This document shows, in pieces, positions 58,473-64,000 of a stretch of DNA of 64,000 nt. Made by a program: the position numbers and the translations under genes. The notes under the pieces were generated by a model, which made no database searches, had not been told where the DNA came from, and worked only from the letters and a program-made list of their open reading frames with translations. How positions within the stretch are numbered: position 1 is the first letter of the stretch; every line of letters starts with the position of its first letter. Source of the stretch: Garcia nutans (lineage: Eukaryota; Streptophyta; Magnoliopsida; Malpighiales; Euphorbiaceae); assembly GCA_947685225.1 (NCBI GenBank), contig CANTUV010000022.1, positions 7,482,501 to 7,546,500 on the forward strand, read 5' to 3'.

Positions 58473-58905
58473 TTAGGGTTTTACATATGAAATTAGGGTT
58501 TTTAGGATGAAAGTTAGGAAATTAGGGTTTCGAATTTAGAAATTAAAGTATTAGGGTTTTGGATTTTAAAAATTAGGGTTTTATGGTTAGTGTTTTAGGA
58601 TTAGGGTTAGGTATTTGGGGTTAGGGTTAGGCAGATTGGGGTTAGGTATTTAGGATTAGGGTTAGGCGGATTGGAGTTAATTATTTAGGATTAGGGTTAG
58701 ACAGATTGGGTTTAGGTATTTAGGATTAGGGTTTCTAGGGATATGAATAGGGGTTTTGATCAAAGTTAGGGTTTTCATCAAAATTGGGGTTTTAGGTCAA
58801 AATTAGGGCTTTTCATCAAAATTAGGGTTTTAAGTATAAAACTTAGATTCTTGGATTAATGTTTTACAGATTAGGGTTCTGAGTTTAAGGTTTGAAAATT
58901 AGGGT
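58473..58905. repeat. Telomere-like TTAGGG-rich block
   Basis: More than twenty 'ttagggtt'-type motifs lie at irregular spacing, with a regular sub-repeat at 58600-58735 of the form 'ggtatttaggattaggg'. It resembles plant telomere repeat TTTAGGG but is degenerate and sits inside an LTR, so it is not a telomere. Confidence 0.85.
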
Positions 58906-59504
58906 TTAAGGTTTATACCAAATAAGTTAAGATCACATTACTAATGTTAATAGAATAACAACCACAATTATTTAACTGCTGAAATTAAACCATCTTCAAT
59001 AACATCCACTGCTACTGGAGCCAAATTAACTCTTTCATAACTTTCTAATATACAAGCCATTTAATGATAGTTTAATGGATAAATATATCTATTGGACGTC
59101 AGAAATAAATTAAGTTTAGAAAACTAAACCTGTATGTTGGCTCCTCTAATATCAACATGTTAAATCAAATCCATGCTACTGCCTGACCAACCTTGATCTT
59201 GGATGAACGAAGCAAGCTTGAGACAATGGCTACTGCCTCCTTGGTTGCTATGTTTTAATTGTCTCGATGCCTTCTCTGTTTATTGCTACCTATTCTTATT
59301 TTTGATCATCCTCTCTGCCAGTTTAATTGCTAATCATCGCTCTCAGTCTCTTGAAATATTAATTCCTTAATTGATGATTTTAGATTTGTCTATTTATAAT
59401 GTGGCAATTAGGGTTAACCGTTTCGAAATTAAACATAATTAGGATTCCTAAACAGGCTAACTTCCTTTAGAATTTGGATTCATGTCAATTTGGACACTCC
59501 AAAT

Positions 59505-59605
59505 CGACATGAGCTAGGCTCATGTCTATTTAGCTTATGTCTATTTGGCTCATGTCTATTAAGCTCATATCAATTTGGCCCATGTCTATTTGGCTCATGT
59601 CTATT
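59505..59605. repeat. 18-bp tandem repeat (about five copies)
   Basis: Units of the form 'ggctcatgtctattt' with small changes occur in tandem near the start of the LTR in element orientation. Confidence 0.85.
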
Positions 59606-59750
59606 GGGACAATTCCAAACAAACCGAACCTAATTTGAACTTTGTATAAAATTGGACTAGTTTAATTTTGAGCCTTTAAAAATTGGACCGCTCTTATTCA
59701 AGCTTTTAATTAGAACAAAATTCATATTGAACCAAAATTAAGGGTCTATA

Positions 59751-59764
59751 GTTTTGCCCCCTGC
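59751..59764 (-). promoter_or_regulatory. Polypurine tract of Tat II
   Basis: On the minus strand GCAGGGGGCAAAAC lies directly before the LTR start. It primes plus-strand synthesis and fixes the orientation of the element. Confidence 0.8.
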
Positions 59765-60009
59765 TTGAATGATCTAAGACTTTAGCAGAAGAGAATGAAA
59801 AATAATGATACAACTTTTAAATTTTGTATCAAGCATCTGCAAAACAAAACACATAGATAAGTGAACAAAAATTCAAAGTATGGATGTCCTATAGTGAGGA
59901 ACCATGACCATTGAATGATTCTGATATCTCAACGGGCTATTGTGCAACTCTAATATCCTAAGGAAAACCACCAAGTGACTCTGATATCTTGGTTTTGATG
60001 AACTTGAAC

Positions 60010-60445
60010 TAGTTTGAGTTCTGTGCTCAAGGTTGAATTTACATTCGTGACTCGAGACTAGATTTGGATTCTCGACCTGATGCTAGATTGGGTTCTGGAC
60101 CCAAGATTAGATTTGAATTCTAAACTCGAGACTGAATTTGGGTTCTGGACTCGAGAATTGGATTTTAGGTTTTGGACCCAAGATTGATTTGGCTTCTGAA
60201 CCCGAGATTGATTTTGGGTTTTGGACCTGAGATTGATTTTAGGTTATGGACCTGAGTTTGGTTTGGATTCTATACTCAAGATTGATTTTAGATTCTGGAC
60301 CTAAGATTGGATTGGATTCTAGACCCGAGATTGGATTGGGTTCTGGACCCGATATTGGATTGGTTGGGTTCTGGACACAAGATTGGATTGGTTAGTTTCT
60401 GGATATGAGACTGGATTGGGTTTTGGACCAGAGACTGGATTTGAT
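60010..60445. repeat. Tandem array 1, about 26-bp unit
   Basis: About 16 degenerate units of the form 'ttgggttctggacccgagat'. Spacing varies slightly, and some units have a five-base insertion ('ggttg'). Confidence 0.9.
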
Positions 60446-60479
60446 CTCTTCTAACTTGACCGTCCCTTTGTCATTTGAG

Positions 60480-60930
60480 AAATTTGGCTTTCTTCTAACC
60501 TCTTGATTCCATTCTTTAATGGATTGACTTCAACTCTTCTAGTTGAATTGACCTTCTGCCATTTGAGGATGCGAGCTTTCTTCTAGCTGCTTGTTCCATT
60601 CTTTAATAGATTCTGTTATCCTTTCATCATTTAAGAATTTTGGCTTTCTTGTAGCCATTTTTTCTATTCTTCAATGGATTTTGCTGACCTTTCGTCATAT
60701 AAGATTTTTGGCTTTCTTCTAGCTATTTGTTCCATTCTTCAATGGATTTTGCTAACCTTCTGTTATCTGAGAGTTTCATCTTTCTTCTGACCATTTGTTC
60801 CATTCTTCAATGGATTTTGCTGACCTTCTATCATTTGAGAGTTTTGGCTTTCTTCTAGCCATTTGTTCCATTCTTCAATGAATTTTGCTGACCTTCTATC
60901 ATCTAAGAGTTTTGGCTTTCTTCTAGCCAT
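60480..60930. repeat. Tandem array 2, about 66-bp unit
   Basis: About seven units containing 'ggctttcttctagccatttg' and 'ttccattcttcaatggattt'. The second phrase contains a short internal palindrome (ccattcttcaatgg). Confidence 0.9.
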
Positions 60931-60949
60931 CAGCTTCAGCTGTTCTACC

Positions 60950-61150
60950 TAAACATCAAGTCTATATCTTCAACTATCGGGTCTTTACCCTTCAAAATGA
61001 ATCTTCATCTTTGGACATCGGATCTTCACCCTTCAAATGGATCTTCATCCTTGGATATCTAGTCTTTACCCTTTAAATTAGATCTTCATTCTTAGACATC
61101 GAGTCTTCACCCTTCAAATTGGATTTTCATCCTTGGACATCGGGTCTTGT
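60950..61150. repeat. Tandem array 3, about 40-bp unit
   Basis: About four to five units containing 'catcgggtcttcacccttca' and 'tggatcttcatccttgg'. Confidence 0.88.
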
Positions 61151-63609
61151 ATTGGCTTTAGCTCTTCTAGATGGACTGATCTTTAGTCTTTTACATCTTC
61201 ATTCATTTTGGGAGTTCTTACTTTCTTCTTTATTCCATTATTTTTGTTCCTTTTTTTTGCAAAAAATTTAGCTTTTTTTAAGCTAGCTAGCCCTTATAAC
61301 CTCTCTTTACCCCCTGCGTGGCAAAATATTAAAAGTGAGTCTGAAAACATTTTATACACGCATGAACTCAAAAATTAAAAAGGAGAGGTTTTGGCCCCCT
61401 GTGTAGGCTTGATCCAATGATTTTGTTCTCATGCAGGTTCTAATTGATGTTTGCATTTTGTTTGATTTCTTGCACAAGCATGCATCTTTATTTCTGTAAA
61501 GTGATTGGATCTTCGTCAAGCAATGGACCTTCCATGCCCCCTGACTCCATATTTGCTTCATGTTTGCTTCATTGTGTTTGTTGTTCATTTTGACAAAGAA
61601 TGAGAAATACAAGACAATAAAATGTAGTGCGATATGCTCATGTATGCATGAATAATACTTATAGTGGTTCCATTGACTCACAGACTAAGGTGATTAGCTG
61701 AAGTGCTCCCATTGATTCATTCTAGATGCTCGTTCAGATCTTGCATTAGAATAGTAGAAGACTTTTCATCTATGGTTTTTATCTTCCAGATGTACAAAGT
61801 ATGAGTAACAGAGGCCCCAACAGGGTAGCTAAGAATATAGGATATGTTGTTTCAGCCCACATGACCTTGCAAGTGATCCTTTCATTAACCTTTTTTTCCC
61901 ATTATGTGCTTTGAGGTTTGACAATGTAACATACTTCCCTTAACTTGAAGGTTTTGTATGACAAAAATAATTTTTTTAAATCTTAAAATTATATTTTAGC
62001 TTTGTCAAATCAGTGTGAATTTACCTTAGGACTCGACTTTCTCAAATCAATATATCCATAACATGATAACCCTAATTACCATACTAAACTCGGGAATCAT
62101 TTCTATTTAAGCAAGAACTATTGCACTTCAGATAGACACATGCACATTACTTGGCCAAAGGTCCCATTGACTTTAAATATTATCTATCTCATATGCATGT
62201 TTATTTAAACAATCTCCATTAATAGATTCTATCTACTAAAAGAGATCAACAAATCTTTAATAGGCTTGAAATGAGGGTCTATAAGGGACATGGGTCAAAT
62301 AAAGGCCATTTTATAAAGGAGCTGATGTGACATTATGGACAAACCTTTACACTACAAACTTTCTGTTGGAACCATATGCTGTTGGAGGTATTCTTAAACT
62401 CCAGGCATCACTGTTATCTTCTGACTTTATGAAAATACAAAACTTGAATATCCTTCCATCTTCTTAGTAGAAATCTAGATCTAATCAATACTATCTTGAT
62501 CTTTAGACTACCCCTTTTCTTCCTCTTTCTTTCCATCCTTTTCCATTTTTTAGAATATCAAGTCTAAGACTTTTAATATTGCTGACTTGGAGCTACGTTG
62601 GATAAAATGAAAGATGGTTTTTTCCCTAATTCTCTAATTTTATTTGAATCTTTGGCTGGACTGGACCAATTTAAGTTAATTCGTCCTTGTAAACTAAATG
62701 GAAGTCTTTCACTACTTCAGGTAAGAAGAACTATGTTGGCTTTCTGAACTGGCCTTTTGGGTTAACAACCCTTTTTAGGGTTTTTTCTTTCTTTTTTTCT
62801 TTTTCTTTTTTTTGGGGCTCCTAGCTCCAAGAGAATTGTCTTATTTGCACCATTATGTGCTTCTGACTATAGATGAGTGGAGTAGAGTGAGTCTACTTCA
62901 GTGAGGATAAATACTTCATTATCTTGACTTTATCTCGATGATGAAAGAGATCGGAGATATTAAATCTAGTTCAAGTAAACTTCAACTATCTTTCTGGTCT
63001 TAACTATGCATCTTTTCTTTGATCTTCTTTCCCTTTATGTTCTTTAGTGATCATTAGACTTGATATAACTATCACAACAGCTCAATGTAAGTGATTGGCT
63101 TTGTAAACCAATATAAAGCAAGCTAAAAACTTATGAAGGTCTATGGGGACAAATTTGGGATTAATATTAAACAAGGTGGATACTAGTTATTGGCTAACCA
63201 AACAATGCCTAGATCATCCCTTCCTTAAATAAGTAGAGTTTAATTTCACCTCGAAAGTTTGTAGAAGTATGTTCTAAAATTGACTAGGGCCTAAACAAAG
63301 GTAATCATGCAAGAGCCCTCTCTAAGTAAGCATACACATCTTAATGTTATAGAATAACTCCCTCACCTAGTAAAGTCATTCATATTATAATGCATAGATA
63401 TACTAATTTATGAATATCAAGCTAAATTCGTCATTGGTTGAACACCAAAATGAATAAAAATTTAATAAAAGTAATTTATTCAAACAATTCTTAATTTGAA
63501 AAATATAATTATTCTAGAAAACACCAAAAAAATAAAACAAAAACCAAACAAGCCAAGGGAAGTTTCATTAATTTGAAGTCGAAATATGCTTCATTTACTT
63601 AGACATGTC
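61151..63609 (-). other. Tat II internal non-coding region
   Basis: I see no conserved pol motif on either strand. The 109-residue minus-strand frame at 61681-61352 shows no domain. This is where RT, RNase H and integrase would normally be. Confidence 0.55.
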
Positions 63610-64000
63610 AGAGGCAAGGGCCAAAACTAACAACCCCTTCCTCAAGAGTTTCTCTATCTATATCTTGAAAAGACGATAAGATAAAACTTTCCACCAATCC
63701 TCCTTCTATCATGAAGGTCGCTGGTGGTAGTACTCTTCCAAACTTAGGCAATGGATTGCTTTTAGTGTTGGGTTTATCAATCTCAGGCAGCTTGCTACTG
63801 TTGATAAAATCTTGAATTTCGTGCCTTAAGTGAACTCATCTATCTATCTCATTCCCTTACACTTGATGGAATTAATAGAAGGCCCTGGCATCAAAGCTTG
63901 ATGGTAGAGGATTCGGCAAAGGTCGGGGAGCCAATGACTATAATAGCTCATTTTTCTGCAACTTGTTGAAAACCCAAGACAGAGGTCTCCCAAACACTAA
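63610..64000 (-). pseudogene. Tat/Ogre gag C-terminal remnant
   Basis: Minus-strand reading gives a RPLSWVFNKLQKNELL-type segment, APRPLPNPLPSSFDARAFY, then LRHEIQDFINSSKLPEI and KPNTKSNPLPKFG. This matches the Ogre/Tat gag-protease junction (P-PL-nP-P-----CaYH----H-te-C--LrHeIQdLid-g-i---.KPN---NPLP). The Cys and His of the knuckle-like box are damaged, and several stops interrupt it. It runs off the right edge. Confidence 0.78.

Larger units (their letters stand above)
57767..59750 (-). repeat. 3' LTR of Tat II
   Basis: On the plus strand it reads TGTTAGCGGGAATTTTCGCC at the left and ends GGGTCTATA. In element orientation it therefore starts TATAGACCC (canonical TGTAGACCC) and ends CCCGCTAACA. 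It is the best-preserved of the three LTRs of this family (with 20366-21960 and 25884-27526). It contains the telomere-like block at 58473-58905 and an 18-base repeat at 59505-59605. The left flank is TCATC (57762-57766). Confidence 0.88.
57767..64000 (-). mobile_element. Tat/Ogre-like gypsy element II, 3' part
   Basis: It runs on the minus strand: gag at 64000-63610, a long non-coding region with tandem arrays, a polypurine tract at 59764-59751, and a 3' LTR at 59750-57767. The 5' LTR and gag start lie beyond the right edge. Only about 3.8 kb separates gag from the polypurine tract, and no RT, RNase H or integrase is visible, so the polymerase is deleted. Tandem repeats between the coding part and the 3' LTR are a known feature of Ogre elements. 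Confidence 0.82.

Noticed and set aside
58473..58905. True interstitial telomere or chromosome-fusion site
   Set aside because: Repeats are degenerate, irregularly spaced, and contained within LTR limits supported by the polypurine tract and the homologous LTR copies.
60010..61150. CRISPR-like array
   Set aside because: This is a plant nuclear context; units are contiguous tandem repeats without unique spacers.
1..64000. tRNA or rRNA genes
   Set aside because: I saw no cloverleaf with conserved A and B boxes and no rRNA-like block; the tRNA-like matches are retroelement primer-binding sites.

Overview
This is nuclear DNA of a flowering plant, probably a eudicot. It is very AT-rich, contains almost no host genes, and is packed with decayed plant transposons: Ty1/copia, Ty3/gypsy of Athila-, Tat/Ogre- and Tekay-like type, L1-type LINEs, CACTA, hAT and Stowaway elements. 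It also holds a piece of plastid DNA. The species cannot be fixed from the sequence alone.

Layout. 1-8.0 kb: an L1-like LINE on the minus strand, split by a nearly complete Tnt1/Tork-type copia element (1838-6802) with an exact 5-bp target-site duplication (TSD). 8.8-11.3 kb: a second minus-strand LINE. 11.4-20.2 kb: an Athila-like gypsy element on the plus strand. It keeps gag and protease remnants but no polymerase. Its 5' LTR contains a solo LTR with its own TSD, and its gag is cut by a nuclear plastid insertion carrying rps2. 20.2-31.0 kb: a copia element on the minus strand whose gag is cut by a Tat/Ogre-like gypsy element (20366-27526). That gypsy element carries a CACTA element, and the copia LTR is cut by a 3-kb solo LTR. 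31-48.6 kb: AT-rich spacer with several Stowaway-like MITEs, a second Tekay-like solo LTR, a hAT MITE with a perfect 8-bp TSD, and microsatellites. 49.0-49.6 kb: the only intact host gene, an intronless two-finger C2H2 repressor of the ZAT class with a TATA box and W-box-like promoter sites. 52.05-56.17 kb: a 5'-truncated LINE with a 14-bp TSD. 56.8-56.96 kb: one isolated exon of an NRAMP metal transporter. 57.8-64 kb: the 3' part of another Tat/Ogre-like element on the minus strand, with an LTR rich in telomere-like motifs, three tandem arrays and a gag remnant that runs off the window.

The retroelement genes are inactivated largely by changes that look like C-to-T or G-to-A transitions. These create stops and hit key residues such as the protease Asp/Gly and a zinc-knuckle Cys. 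This fits long-term cytosine methylation of silenced heterochromatin. Apart from the zinc-finger gene, nothing here looks able to produce a functional protein. The main interest is the well-resolved order of nested insertions and the non-autonomous gag-only gypsy derivatives. I did not find a convincing new biological system.
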